A stretch of 64,000 nucleotides of DNA from Taudactylus pleione (GCA_031769625.1 JAUIMM010002292.1:1-64000), one strand, 5' to 3'; positions 27,501 through 42,410 are shown, numbered from the stretch's first letter. Notes: generated by a model not told the origin, from the letters alone. Made by a program: numbers and translations.

Positions 27501-29330
27501 GCATTGAATGCAATGGAAATAACAAAAGCGCATACTTTGTGATATCTCCTCTTGTAGCTAACAGAGACAGCTCAAAATTTCACAGGATGTGTTGAAGACC
27601 AAGACCCACAAATGTGATGTGAAATGGTTTTTCTCCCATGTTGCGTTTAAGAGAAAACAGCAAATGCATGTTTTAGGCCAAAATGCATTGAAAGCAATGG
27701 AAATAACAAAAGTTCAAACTTTGTGATATCTCCTCTTGTAGCAAACACAGACAGCTCAAAATTTCACTGGATGTGTTGAAGACCAAGACCCACAAATGTG
27801 ATGTGAAATGGTTTTTCTCCCATGTTGCATTTAAGAGAAAACAGCAAATGCACGTTTTAGGCCAAAATGCATTGAAAGCAATGGAAACAACAAAAGCGCA
27901 TACTTTGTGATATCTCCTCTTGTAGCAAACACAGACAGCTCAAAATTTCACTGGATGTGTTGAAGACCAAGACCCACAAATGTGATGTGAAATGGTTTTT
28001 CTCCCATGTTGCGTTTAAGAGAAAACAGCAAATGCAAGTTTTAGGCCAAAATGCATTGAAAGCAATGAAAACAACAAAAGCGTATACTTTGTGATATCTC
28101 CTCTTGTAGCAAACACAGACAGCTCAAAATTTCACTGGATGTGTTGAAGACCAAAACCCACAAATGTGATGTGAAATGGTTTTTCTCCCATGTTGCGTTT
28201 AAGAGAAAACAGCAAATGCAAGTTTTAGGCCAAAATGCATTGAAAGCAATGGAAATAACAAAAGCGCATACTTTGTGATATCTCCTCTTGTAGCAAACAC
28301 AGACAGCTCAAAATTTCACTGGATGTGTTGAAGACCAAGACCCACAAATGTGATGTGAAATGGTTTTTCTCCCATGTTGCGTTTGAGAGAAAACAGCAAA
28401 TGCACGTTTTAGGCCAAAATGCATTGAAAGCAATGGAAACACAAAAGCGCATACTTTGTGTTATCTCCTCTTGTAGCAAACACAGACAGCTCAAAATTTC
28501 ACTGGATGTGTTGAAGACCAAAACCCACAAATGTGATGTGAAATGGTTTTTCTCCCATGTTGCGTTTAAGAGAAAACAGCAAATGCACGTTTTAGGCCAA
28601 AATGCATTGAAAGCAATGGAAACAACAAAAGCGCATACTTTGTGTTATCTCCTCTTGTAGCAAACACAGACAGCTCAAAATTTCACTGGATATGTTGAAG
28701 ACCAAAACTCACAAATATGATGTGAAATGGTTTTTCTCCCATGCTGCGTTTAAGAGAAAACAGCAAATGCAAGTTTTAGGCCAAAATGCATTGAAAGCAA
28801 TGGAAATAACAAAAGCGCATACTTTGTGATATCTCCTCTTGTAGCAAACACAGACACCTCAAAATTTCACTGGATGTGTTGAAGACCAAGACCCACAAAT
28901 GTGATGTGAAATGGTTTTTCTCCCATGTTGCGTTTAAGAGAAAACAGCAAATGCACGTTTTAGGCCAAAATGCATTGAAAGCAATGAAAACAACAAAAGT
29001 GCATACTTTGTGATATCTCCTCTTGTAGCAAACACAGACAGCTCAAAATTTCACTGGATGTGTTGAAGACCAAGACCCACAAATGTGATGTGAAATGGTT
29101 TTTCTCCCATGCTGCGTTTAAGAGAAAACAGCAAATGCACGTTTTAGGCCAAAATGCATTGAAAGCAATGAAAACAACAAAAGTGCATACTTTGTGATAT
29201 CTCCTCTTGTAGCAAACACAGACAGCTCAAAATTTCACTGGATGTGTTGAAGACCAAAACCCACAAATGTGATGTGAAATGGTTTTTCTCCCATGTTGCG
29301 TTTAAGAGAAAACAGCAAATGCAAGTTTTA
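24548..29330. repeat. Tandem 13-monomer higher-order repeat (2390 bp), two copies
   Basis: The block 24.55-26.93 kb is repeated immediately as 26.94-29.3 kb at an offset of 2390 bp. Both copies contain a pair of 183-bp subtype monomers 1287 bp apart (24648/25935 and 27038/28325). Both also contain a rare monomer reading GGATATGTTGAAG followed by AAACTCACAAATATGATG (26298 and 28688). After ~29.4 kb the pattern breaks. Confidence 0.85.
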
Positions 29331-29649
29331 GGCCAAAATTAATTGAAAGCAATGGAAATAACAAAAGCGCATACTTTGTGATATCTCCTCTTGTAGCAAA
29401 CACAGACAGCTCAAAATTTCACTGGATGTGTTGAAGACCAAGACCCACAAATGTGATGTGAAATGGTTTTTCTCCCATGTTGCGTTTAAGAGAAAACAGC
29501 AAATGCACGTTTTAGGCCAAAATGCATTGAAAGCAATGGAAACAACAAAAGCGCATACTTTGTGTTATCTCCTCTTGTAGCAAACACAGACAGCTCAAAA
29601 TTTCACTGGATGTGTTGAAGACCAAAACCCACAAATGTGATGTGAAATG

Positions 29650-32200
29650 GTTTTTCTCCCATGTAGCGTTTAAGAGAAAACAGCAAATGCAAGTTTTAGG
29701 CCAAAATGCATTGAAAGCAATGGAAATAACAAAAGTTCAAACTTTGTGATATCTCCTCTTGTAGCAAACACAGACAGCTCAAAATTTCACTGGATGTGTT
29801 GAAGACCAAGACCCACAAATGTGATGTGAAATGGTTTTTCTCCCATGTTGCATTTAAGAGAAAACAGCAAATGCACGTTTTAGGCCAAAATGCATTGAAA
29901 GCAATGGAAACAACAAAAGCGCATACTTTGTGATACCTCTCTTGTAGCAAACACAGACAGCTCAAAATTTCACTGGATGTGTTGAAGACCAAGACCCACA
30001 AATGTGATGTGAAATGGTTTTTCTCCCATGTTGCGTTTAAGAGAAAACAGCAAATGCACGTTTTAGGCCAAAATGCATTGAAAGCAATGGAAATAACAAA
30101 AGCGCATACTTTGTGATATCTCCTCTTGTAGCAAACACAGACAGCTCAAACTTTCACTGGATGTGTTGAAGACCAAGACCCACAAATGTGATGTGAAATG
30201 GTTTTTCTCCCATGTTGCATTTAAGAGAAAACAGCAAATGCACGTTTTAGGCCAAAATGCATTGAAAGCAATGAAAACAACAAAAGCGCATACTGTGTGA
30301 TTTCTCCTCTTGTAGCAAACACAGACAGCTCAAAATTTCACTGGATGTGTTGAAGACCAAGACCCACAAATGTGATGTGAAATGGTTTTTCTCCCATGTT
30401 GCGTTTAAGAGAAAACAGCAAATGCACGTTTTAGGACAAAATGCATTGAAAGCAATGGAAACAACAAAAGCGCATTCTTTGTGTTATCTCCTCTTGTAGC
30501 AAACACAGACAGCTCAAAATTTCACTGGATGTGTTGAAGACCAAAACCCACAAATGTGATGTGAAATGGTTTTTCTCCCATGTTGCGTTTAAGAGAAAAC
30601 AGCAAATGCAAGTTTTAGGCCAAAATGCATTGAAAGCAATGTTAAGTAACAAAAGCGCATACTTTGTGATATCTCCTCTTGTAGCAAACACAGACAGCTC
30701 AAAATTTCACTGGATGTGTTGAAGACCAAGACCCACAAATGTGATGTGAAATGGTTTTTCTCCCATGTTGCGTTTAAGAGAAAACAGCAAATGCACGTTT
30801 TAGGCCAAAATGCATTGAAAGCAATGGAAATAACAAAAGCGCATACTTTGTGATATCTCCTCTTGTAGCAAACACAGACAGCTCAAAATTTCACTGGATG
30901 TGTTGAAGACCAAGACCCACAAATGTGATGTGAAATGGTTTTTCTCCCATGTAGCGTTTAAGAGAAAACAGCAAATGCAAGTTTTAGGCCAAAATGCATT
31001 GAAAGCAATGGAAATAACAAAAGTTCAAACTTTGTGATATCTCCTCTTGTAGCAAACACAGACAGCTCAAAATTTCACTGGATGTGTTGAAGACCAAGAC
31101 CCACAAATGTGATGTGAAATGGTTTTTCTCCCATGTTGCATTTAAGAGAAAACAGCAAATGCACGTTTTAGGCCAAAATGCATTGAAAGCAATGGAAACA
31201 ACAAAAGCGCATACTTTGTGATACCTCTCTTGTAGCAAACACAGACAGCTCAAAATTTCACTGGATGTGTTGAAGACCAAGACCCACAAATGTGATGTGA
31301 AATGGTTTTTCTCCCATGTTGCGTTTAAGAGAAAACAGCAAATGCACGTTTTAGGCCAAAATGCATTGAAAGCAATGGAAATAACAAAAGCGCATACTTT
31401 GTGATATCTCCTCTTGTAGCAAACACAGACAGCTCAAACTTTCACTGGATGTGTTGAAGACCAAGACCCACAAATGTGATGTGAAATGGTTTTTCTCCCA
31501 TGTTGCATTTAAGAGAAAACAGCAAATGCACGTTTTTAGCCAAAATGCATTGAAAGCAATGAAAACAACAAAAGCGCATACTGTGTGATATCTCCTCTTG
31601 TAGCAAACACAGACAGCTCAAAATTTCACTGGATGTGTTGAAGACCAAGACCCACAAATGTGATGTGAAATGGTTTTTCTCCCATGTTGCGTTTAAGAGA
31701 AAACAGCAAATGCACGTTTTAGGACAAAATGCATTGAAAGCAATGGAAACAACAAAAGCGCATTCTTTGTGTTATCTCCTCTTGTAGCAAACACAGACAG
31801 CTCAAAATTTCACTGGATGTGTTGAAGACCAAAACCCACAAATGTGATGTGAAATGGTTTTTCTCCCATGTTGCGTTTAAGAGAAAACAGCAAATGCAAG
31901 TTTTAGGCCAAAATGCATTGAAAGCAATGGAAGTAACAAAAGCGCATACTTTGTGATATCTCCTCTTGTAGCAAACACAGACAGCTCAAAATTTCACTGG
32001 ATGTGTTGAAGACCAAGACCCACAAATGTGATGTGAAATGGTTTTTCTCCCATGTTGCGTTTAAGAGAAAACAGCAAATGCACGTTTTAGGCCAAAATGC
32101 ATTGAAAGCAATGGAAATAACAAAAGCGCATACTTTGTGATATCTCCTCTTGTAGCAAACACAGACAGCTCAAAATTTCACTGGATGTGTTGAAGACCAA
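29650..32200. repeat. Tandem 7-monomer repeat (1288 bp), two copies
   Basis: A rare substitution, CCATGTAGCGTTTAAG, occurs at 29661 and 30949. The deletion-bearing GATACCTCTCTTG follows at the matching distance in both copies (near 29.93 and 31.22 kb). CTCAAACTTTCACTGG and CATACTGTGTGAT also recur in order. The offset is exactly 7 x 184. The second copy runs to about 32.2 kb. Confidence 0.85.
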
Positions 32201-35200
32201 GACCCACAAATGTGATGTGAAATGGTTTTTCTCCCATGTTGCGTTTGAGAGAAAACAGCAAATGCACGTTTTAGGCCAAAATGCATTGAAAGCAATAGAA
32301 AAACACAAAAGCGCATACTTTGAGTTATCTCCTCATGTAGCAAACACAGAGAGCTCAAAATTTCACTGGATGTGTTGAAGACCAAGACCCACAAATGTGA
32401 TGTGAAATGGTTTTTCTCCCATGTTGCGTTTAAGAGAAAACAGCAAATGCACGTTTTAGGCCAAAATGCATTGAAAGCAATGGAAACAACAAAAGTGCAT
32501 ACTTTGTGTTATCTCCTCTTGTAGCAAACACAGACAGCTCAAAATTTCACTGGATGTGTTGAAGACCAAAACCCACAAATGTGATGTGAAATGGTTTTTC
32601 TCCCATCTTGCGTTTAAGAGAAAACAGCAAATGCAAGTTTTAGGCCAAAATGCATTGAAAGCAATGGAAATAACAAAAGCGCATACTTTGTGATATCTCC
32701 TCTTGTAGCAAACACAGACAGCTCAAAATTTTTCACTGGATGTGTTGAAGACCAAGACCCACAAATGTGATGTGAAATGGTTTTTCTCCCATGTTGCGTT
32801 TGAGAGAAAACAGCAAATGCACGTTTTAGGCCAAAATGCATTGAAAGCAATGGAAACACAAAAGCGCATACTTTGTGATATCTCCTCTTGTAGCAAACAC
32901 AGACAGCTCAAAATTTCACTGGATGTGTTGAAGACCAAGACCCACAAATGTGATGTGAAATGGTTTTTCTCCCATGTTGCGTTTAAGAGAAAACAGCAAA
33001 TGCACGTTTTAGGCCAAAATGCATTGAAAGCAATGGAAACAACAAAAGCGCATACTTTGTGTTATCTCCTCTTGTAGCAAACACAGACAGCTCAAAATTT
33101 CACTGGATATGTTGAAGACCAAAACCCACAAATGTGATGTGAAATGGTTTTTCTCCCATGCTGCGTTTAAGAGAAAACAGCAAATGCAAGTTTTAGGCCA
33201 AAATGCATTGAAAGCAATGGAAATAAGAAAAGCGCATACTTTGTGATATCTCCTCTTGTAGCAAACACAGACACCTCAAAATTTCACTGGATGTGTTGAA
33301 GACCAAGACCCACAAATGTGATGTGAAATGTTTTTTCTCCCATGTTGCGTTTAAGAGAAAACAGCAAATGCACGTTTTAGGCCAAAATGCATTGAAAGCA
33401 ATGAAAACAACAAAAGTGCATACTTTGTGATATCTCCTCTTGTAGCAAACACAGACAGCTCAAAATTTCACTGGATGTGTTGAAGACCAAGACCCACAAA
33501 TGTGATGTGAAATGGTTTTTCTCCCATGCTGCGTTTAAGAGAAAACAGCAAATGCACGTTTTAGGCCAAAATGCATTGAAAGCAATGAAAACAACAAAAG
33601 CGCATACTTTGTGTTATCTCCTCTTGTAGCAAACACAGACAGCTCAAAATTTCACTGGATGTGTTGAAGACCAAGACCCACAAATGTGATGTGAAATGGT
33701 TTTTCTCCCATGTTGCGTTTAAGAGAAAACAGCAAATGCACGTTTTAGGCCAAAATGCATTGAAAGCAATGGAAATTACAAAAGCGCATACTTTGTGATA
33801 TCTCCTCTTGTAGCAAACACAGACAGCTCAAAATTTCACTGGATGTGTTGAAGACCAAGACCCACAAATGTGATGTGAAATGTTTTTTCTCCCATGTTGC
33901 GTTTGAGAGAAAACAGCAAATGCACGTTTTAGGCCAAAATGCATTGAAAGCAATAGAAAAACACAAAAGCGCATACTTTGTGTTATCTCCTCATGTAGCA
34001 AACACAGAGCTCAAAATTTCACTGGATGTGTTGAAGACCAAGACCCACAAATGTGATGTGAAATGGTTTTTCTCCCATGCTGCGTTTAAGAGAAAACAGC
34101 AAATGCACGTTTTAGGCCAAAATGCATTGAAAGCAATGAAAACAACAAAAGTGCATACTTTGTGATATCTCCTCTTGTAGCAAACACAGACAGCTCAAAA
34201 TTTCACTGGATGTGTTGAAGACCAAGACCCACAAATGTGATGTGAAATGGTTTTTCTCCCATGTTGCTTTTAAGAGAAAACAGCAAATGCTCGTTTTAGG
34301 CCAAAATGCATTGAAAGCAATGAAAACAACAAAAGTGCATACTTTGTGATATCTCCTCTTGTAGCAAACACAGACAGCTCAAAATTTCACTGGATTTGTT
34401 GAAGACCAAAACCCACAAATGTGATGTGAAATGGTTTTTCTCCCATGTTGCATTTAAGAGAAAACAGCAAATGCAAGTTTTAGGCCAAAATGCATTGAAA
34501 GCAATGGAAATAACAAAAGCGCATACTTTGTGATATCTCCTCTTGTAGCAAACACAGACAGCTCAAAATTTCACTGGATGTGTTGAAGACCAAGACCCAC
34601 AAATGTGATGTGAAATGGTTTTTCTCCCATGTTGCGTTTAAGAGAAAACAGCAAATGCACGTTTTAGGCCAAAATGCATTGAAAGCAATGAAAACAACAA
34701 AAGCGCATACTTTGTGATATCTCCTCTTGTAGCAAACACAGACAGCTCAAAATTTCACTGGATGTGTTGAAGACCAAGACCCACAAATGTGATGTGAAAT
34801 GTTTTTTCTCCCATGTTGCGTTTAAGAGAAAACAGCAAATGCATGTTTTAGGCCAAAATACATTGAAAGCAATGAAAACAACAAAAGTGCATACTTTGTG
34901 ACATCTCCTCTTGTAGCAAACACAGACAGCTCAAAATTTCACTGGATGTGTTGAAGACCAAGACCCACAAATGTGATGTGAAATGGTTTTTCTCCCATGT
35001 TGCGTTTAAGAGAAAACAGCAAATGCTCGTTTTAGGCCAAAATGCATTGAAAGCAATGGAAACAACAAAAGCGCATACTTTGTGATATCTCTCTTGTAGC
35101 AAACACAGACAGCTCAAAATTTCACTGGATGTGTTGAAGACCAAGACCCACAAATGTGATGTGAAATGGTTTTTCTCCCATGTTGCGTTTAAGAGAAAAC

Positions 35201-38200
35201 AGCAAATGCACGTTTTAGGCCAAAATGCATTGAAAGCAATGGAAATAACAAAAGCGCATACTTTGTGATATCTCCTCTTGTAGCAAACACAGACAGCTCA
35301 AACTTTCACTGGATGTGTTGAAGACCAAGACCCACAAATGTGATGTGAAATGGTTTTTCTCCCATGTTGCATTTAAGAGAAAACAGCAAATGCACGTTTT
35401 AGGCCAAAATGCATTGAAAGCAATGAAAACAACAAAAGCGCATACTGTGTGATATCTCCTCTTGTAGCAAACACAGACAGCTCAAAATTTCACTGGATGT
35501 GTTGAAGACCAAGACCCACAAATGTGATGTGAAATGGTTTTTCTCCCATGTTGCGTTTAAGAGAAAACAGCAAATGCACGTTTTAGGCCAAAATGCATTG
35601 AAAGCAATGGAAACAACAAAAGCGCATTCTTTGTGTTATCTCCTCTTGTAGCAAACACAGACAGCTCAAAATTTCACTGGATGTGTTGAAGACCAAAACC
35701 CACAAATGTGATGTGAAATGGTTTTTCTCCCATGTTGCGTTTAAGAGAAAACAGCAAATGCTCGTTTTAGGCCAAAATGCATTGAAAGCAATGAAAACAA
35801 CAAAAGCGCATACTGTGTGATATCTCCTCTTGTAGCAAACACAGACAGCTCAAAATTTCACTGGATGTGTTGAAGACCAAGACCCACAAATGTGATGTGA
35901 AATGGTTTTTCTCCCATGTTGCGTTTAAGAGAAAACAGCAAATGCACGTTTTAGGCCAAAATGCATTGAAAGCAATGGAAACAACAAAAGCGCATTCTTT
36001 GTGTTATCTCCTCTTGTAGCAAACACAGACAGCTCAAAATTTCACTGGATGTGTTGAAGACCAAAACCCACAAATGTGATGTGAAATGGTTTTTCTCCCA
36101 TGTTGCGTTTAAGAGAAAACAGCAAATGCAAGTTTTAGGCCAAAATGCATTGAAAGCAATGGAAGTAACAAAAGCGCATACTTTGTGATATCTCCTCTTG
36201 TAGCAAACACAGACAGCTCAAAATTTCACTGGATGTGTTGAAGACCAAGACCCACAAATGTGATGTGAAATGGTTTTTTCTCCCATGTTGCGTTTAAGAG
36301 AAAACAGCAAATGCACGTTTTAGGCCAAAATGCATTGAAAGCAATGGAAATTACAAAAGCGCATACTTTGTGATATCTCCTCTTGTAGCAAACACAGACA
36401 GCTCAAAATTTCACTGGATGTGTTGAAGACCAAGACCCACAAATGTGATGTGAAATGGTTTTTCTCCCATGTTGCGTTTAAGAGAAAACAGCAAATGCAC
36501 GTTTTAGGCCAAAATGCATTGAAAGCAATGGAAACAACAAAAGCGCATTCTTTGTGTTATCTCCTCTTGTAGCAAACACAGACAGCTCAAAATTTCACTG
36601 GATGTGTTGAAGACCAAAACCCACAAATGTCATGTGAAATGGTTTTTCTCCCATGTTGCGTTTAAGAGAAAACAGCAAATGCAAGTTTTAGGCCAAAATG
36701 CATTGAAAGCAATGGAAATAACAAAAGCGCATACTTTGTGATATCTCCTCTTGTAGCAAACACAGACAGCTCAAAATTTCACTGGATGTGTTGAAGACCA
36801 AGACCCACAAATGTGATGTGAAATGGTTTTTCTCCCATGTTGCGTTTGAGAGAAAACAGCAAATGCACGTTTTAGGCCAAAATGCATTGAAAGCAATAGA
36901 AAAACACAAAAGCGCATACATTGAGTTATCTCCTCATGTAGCAAACACAGAGAGCTCAAAATTTCACTGGATGTGTTGAAGACCAAGACCCACAAATGTG
37001 ATGTGAAATGGTTTTTCTCCCATGTTGCGTTTAAGAGAAAACAGCAAATGCACGTTTTAGGCCAAAATGCATTGAAAGCAATGGAAACAACAAAAGCGCA
37101 TTCTTTGTGTTATCTCTTCTTGTAGCAAACACAGACAGCTCAAAATTTCACTGGATGTGTTGAAGACCAAAACCCACAAATGTGATGTGAAATGGTTTTT
37201 CTCCCATGTTGCGTTTAAGAGAAAACAGCAAATGCAAGTTTTAGGCCAAAATGCATTGAAAGCAATGGAAGTAACAAAAGCGCATACTTTGTGATATCTC
37301 CTCTTGTAGCAAACACAGACAGCTCAAAATTTCACTGGATGTGTTGAAGACCAAGACCCACAAATGTGATGTGAAATGGTTTTTCTCCCATGTTGCGTTT
37401 AAGAGAAAACAGCAAATGCACGTTTTAGGCCAAAATGCATTGAAAGCAATGGAAATTACAAAAGCGCATACTTTGTGATATCTCCTCTTGTAGCAAACAC
37501 AGACAGCTCAAAATTTCACTGGATGTGTTGAAGACCAAGACCCACAAATGTGATGTGAAATGGTTTTTCTCCCATGTTGCGTTTAAGAGAAAACAGCAAA
37601 TGCACGTTTTAGGCCAAAATGCATTGAAAGCAATGGAAACAACAAAAGCGCATTCTTTGTGTTATCTCCTCTTGTAGCAAACACAGACAGCTCAAAATTT
37701 CACTGGATGTGTTGAAGACCAAAACCCACAAATGTCATGTGAAATGGTTTTTCTCCCATGTTGCGTTTAAGAGAAAACAGCAAATGCAAGTTTTAGGCCA
37801 AAATGCATTGAAAGCAATGGAAATAACAAAAGCGCATACTTTGTGATATCTCCTCTTGTAGCAAACACAGACAGCTCAAAATTTCACTGGAAGTGTTGAA
37901 GACCAAGACCCACAAATGTGATGTGAAATGGTTTTTCTCCCATGTTGCGTTTGAGAGAAAACAGCAAATGCACGTTTTAGGCCAAAATGCATTGAAAGCA
38001 ATAGAAAAACACAAAAGCGCATACATTGAGTTATCTCCTCATGTAGCAAACACAGAGAGCTCAAAATTTCACTGGATGTGTTGAAGACCAAGACCCACAA
38101 ATGTGATGTGAAATGGTTTTTCTCCCATGTTGCGTTTAAGAGAAAACAGCAAATGCACGTTTTAGGCCAAAATGCATTGAAAGCAATGGAAACACAAAAG

Positions 38201-41200
38201 CGCATACTTTGTGTTATCTCCTCTTGTAGCAAACACAGACAGCTCAAAATTTCACTGGATGTGTTGAAGACCAAGACCCACAAATGTGATGTGAAATGGT
38301 TTTTCTCCCATGTTGCGTTTGAGAGAAAACAGCAAATGCACGTTTTAGGCCAAAATGCATTGAAAGCAATAGAAAAACACAAAAGCGCATACTTTGAGTT
38401 ATCTCCTCATGTAGCAAACACAGAGAGCTCAAAATTTCACTGGATGTGTTGAAGACCAAGACCCACAAATGTGATGTGAAATGGTTTTTCTCCCATGTTG
38501 CGTTTAAGAGAAAACAGCAAATGCACGTTTTAGGCCAAAATGCATTGAAAGCAAGGGAAACAACAAAAGCGCATTCTTTGTGTTATCTCCTCTTGTAGCA
38601 AACACAGACAGCTCAAAATTTCACTGGATGTGTTGAAGACCAAAACCCACAAATGTCATGTGAAATGGTTTTTCTCCCATGTTGTGTTTAAGAGAAAACA
38701 GCAAATGCAAGTTTTAGGCCAAAATGCATTGAAAGCAATGGAAATAACAAAAGCGCATACTTTGTGATATCTCCTCTTGTAGCAAACACAGACAGCTCAA
38801 AATTTCACTGGATGTGTTGAAGACCAAGACCCACAAATGTGATGTGAAATGGTTTTTCTCCCATGTTGCGTTTGAGAGAAAACAGCAAATGCACGTTTTA
38901 GGCCAAAATGCATTGAAAGCAATAGAAAAACACAAAAGCGCATACTTTGAGTTATCTCCTCATGTAGCAAACACAGAGAGCTCAAAATTTCACTGGATGT
39001 GTTGAAGACCAAGACCCACAAATGTGATGTGAAATGGTTTTTCTCCCATGTTGCGTTTAAGAGAAAACAGCAAATGCACGTTTTAGGCCAAAATGCATTG
39101 AAAGCAATGGAAACAACAAAAGTGCATACTTTGTGTTATCTCCTCTTGTAGCAAACACAGACAGCTCAAAATTTCACTGGATGTGTTGAAGACCAAAACC
39201 CACAAATGTGATGTGAAATGGTTTTTCTCCCATGTTGCGTTTAAGAGAAAACAGCAAATGCAAGTTTTAGGCCAAAATGCATTGAAAGCAATGGAAATAA
39301 CAAAAGCGCATACTTTGTGATATCTCCTCTTGTAGCAAACACAGACAGCTCAAAATTTTTCACTGGATGTGTTGAAGACCAAGACCCACAAATGTGATGT
39401 GAAATGGTTTTTCTCCCATGTTGCGTTTGAGAGAAAACAGCAAATGCACGTTTTAGGCCAAAATGCATTGAAAGCAATGGAAACACAAAAGCGCATACTT
39501 TGTGATATCTCCTCTTGTAGCAAACACAGACAGCTCAAAATTTCACTGGATGTGTTGAAGACCAAGACCCACAAATGTGATGTGAAATGGTTTTTCTCCC
39601 ATGTTGCGTTTAAGAGAAAACAGCAAATGCACGTTTTAGGCCAAAATGCATTGAAAGCAATGGAAACAACAAAAGCGCATACTTTGTGTTATCTCCTCTT
39701 GTAGCAAACACAGACAGCTCAAAATTTCACTGGATATGTTGAAGACCAAAACCCACAAATGTGATGTGAAATGGTTTTTCTCCCATGCTGCGTTTAAGAG
39801 AAAACAGCAAATGCAAGTTTTAGGCCAAAATGCATTGAAAGCAATGGAAATAAGAAAAGCGCATACTTTGTGATATCTCCTCTTGTAGCAAACACAGACA
39901 CCTCAAAATTTCACTGGATGTGTTGAAGACCAAGACCCACAAATGTGATGTGAAATGTTTTTTCTCCCATGTTGCGTTTAAGAGAAAACAGCAAATGCAC
40001 GTTTTAGGCCAAAATGCATTGAAAGCAATGAAAACAACAAAAGTGCATACTTTGTGATATCTCCTCTTGTAGCAAACACAGACAGCTCAAAATTTCACTG
40101 GATGTGTTGAAGACCAAGACCCACAAATGTGATGTGAAATGGTTTTTCTCCCATGCTGCGTTTAAGAGAAAACAGCAAATGCACGTTTTAGGCCAAAATG
40201 CATTGAAAGCAATGAAAACAACAAAAGTGCATACTTTGTGATATCTCCTCTTGTAGCAAACACAGACAGCTCAAAATTTCACTGGATGTGTTGAAGACCA
40301 AAACCCACAAATGTGATGTGAAATGGTTTTTCTCCCATGTTGCGTTTAAGAGAAAACAGCAAATGCAAGTTTTAGGCCAAAATGCATTGAAAGCAATGGA
40401 AATAACAAAAGCGCATACTTTGTGATATCTCCTCTTGTAGCAAACACAGACAGCTCAAAATTTCACTGGATGTGTTGAAGACCAAGACCCACAAATGTGA
40501 TGTGAAATGTTTTTTCTCCCATGTTGCGTTTGAGAGAAAACAGCAAATGCACGTTTTAGGCCATAATGCATTGAAAGCAATAGAAAAACACAAAAGCGCA
40601 TACTTTGTGTTATCTCCTCATGTAGCAAACACAGAGCTCAAAATTTCACTGGATGTGTTGAAGACCAAGACCCACAAATGTGATGTGAAATGGTTTTTCT
40701 CCCATGCTGCGTTTAAGAGAAAACAGCAAATGCACGTTTTAGGCCAAAATGCATTGAAAGCAATGAAAACAACAAAAGTGCATACTTTGTGATATCTCCT
40801 CTTGTAGCAAACACAGACAGCTCAAAATTTCACTGGATGTGTTGAAGACCAAGACCCACAAATGTGATGTGAAATGGTTTTTCTCCCATGTTGCTTTTAA
40901 GAGAAAACAGCAAATGCTTGTTTTAGGCCAAAATGCATTGAAAGCAATGAAAACAACAAAAGTGCATACTTTGTGATATCTCCTCTTGTAGCAAACACAG
41001 ACAGCTCAAAATTTCACTGGATGTGTTGAAGACCAAAACCCACAAATGTGATGTGAAATGGTTTTTCTCCCATGTTGCATTTAAGAGAAAACAGCAAATG
41101 CAAGTTTTAGGCCAAAATGCATTGAAAGCAATGGAAATAACAAAAGCGCATACTTTGTGATATCTCCTCTTGTAGCAAACACAGACAGCTCAAAATTTCA

Positions 41201-42410
41201 CTGGATGTGTTGAAGACCAAGACCCACAAATGTGATGTGAAATGGTTTTTCTCCCATGTTGCGTTTAAGAGAAAACAGCAAATGCACGTTTTAGGCCAAA
41301 ATGCATTGAAAGCAATGAAAACAACAAAAGCGCATACTTTGTGATATCTCCTCTTGTAGCAAACACAGACAGCTCAAAATTTCACTGGATGTGTTGAAGA
41401 CCAAGACCCACAAATGTGATGTGAAATGGTTTTTCTCCCATGTTGCGTTTAAGAGTAAACAGCAAATGCACGTTTTAGGCCAAAATGCATTGAAAGCAAT
41501 GAAAACAACAAAAGTGCATACTTTGTGACATCTCCTCTTGTAGCAAACACAGACAGCTCAAAATTTCACTGGATGTGTTGAAGACCAAGACCCACAAATG
41601 TGATGTGAAATGGTTTTTCTCCCATGTTGCGTTTAAGAGAAAACAGCAAATGCTCGTTTTAGGCCAAAATGCATTGAAAGCAATGGAAACAACAAAAGCG
41701 CATACTTTGTGATATCTCTCTTGTAGCAAACACAGACAGCTCAAAATTTCACTGGATGTGTTGAAGACCAAGACCCACAAATGTGATGTGAAATGGTTTT
41801 TCTCCCATGTTGCGTTTAAGAGAAAACAGCAAATGCACGTTTTAGGCCAAAATGCATTGAAAGCAATGGAAATAACAAAAGCGCATACTTTGTGATATCT
41901 CCTCTTGTAGCAAACACAGACAGCTCAAACTTTCACTGGATGTGTTGAAGACCAAGACCCACAAATGTGATGTGAAATGGTTTTTCTCCCATGTTGCATT
42001 TAAGAGAAAACAGCAAATGCACGTTTTAGGCCAAAATGCATTGAAAGCAATGAAAACAACAAAAGCGCATACTGTGTGATATCTCCTCTTGTAGCAAACA
42101 CAGACAGCTCAAAATTTCACTGGATGTGTTGAAGACCAAGACCCACAAATGTGATGTGAAATGGTTTTTCTCCCATGTTGCGTTTAAGAGAAAACAGCAA
42201 ATGCACGTTTTAGGCCAAAATGCATTGAAAGCAATGGAAACAACAAAAGCGCATTCTTTGTGTTATCTCCTCTTGTAGCAAACACAGACAGCTCAAAATT
42301 TCACTGGATGTGTTGAAGACCAAAACCCACAAATGTGATGTGAAATGGTTTTTCTCCCATGTTGCGTTTAAGAGAAAACAGCAAATGCTCGTTTTAGGCC
42401 AAAATGCATT
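32090..42410. repeat. Dispersed duplication of ~20 monomers at a 36-monomer offset (6627 bp)
   Basis: Segment ~32.09-35.78 kb recurs as ~38.71-42.41 kb at an offset of 6627 bp (36 x 184 plus 3). The offset holds for CTCAAAATTTTTCACTGG (near 32.73 and 39.35 kb), AACTTTCACTGG (35301 and 41928), CATACTGTGTG (35441 and 42068) and GCGCATTC (about 35622 and 42249). Only isolated differences separate the copies, such as GTTGCTTTTAAG shared at 34.26 and 40.89 kb with a C/T change nearby. Confidence 0.85.
35900..38100. repeat. Tandem 6-monomer repeat (1105 bp), two copies
   Basis: GGAAGTAACAAAAG (36161 and 37267), GGAAATTACAAAAG (36346 and 37451), the rare AAATGTCATGTG (near 36.63 and 37.73 kb) and the CATACATTGAGTTATC subtype recur about 1105 bp apart. 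One extra T near 36.27 kb changes the offset from 1106 to 1105. The same marker order appears again near 43.1-43.95 kb, so this unit has been copied more than once. Confidence 0.8.
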
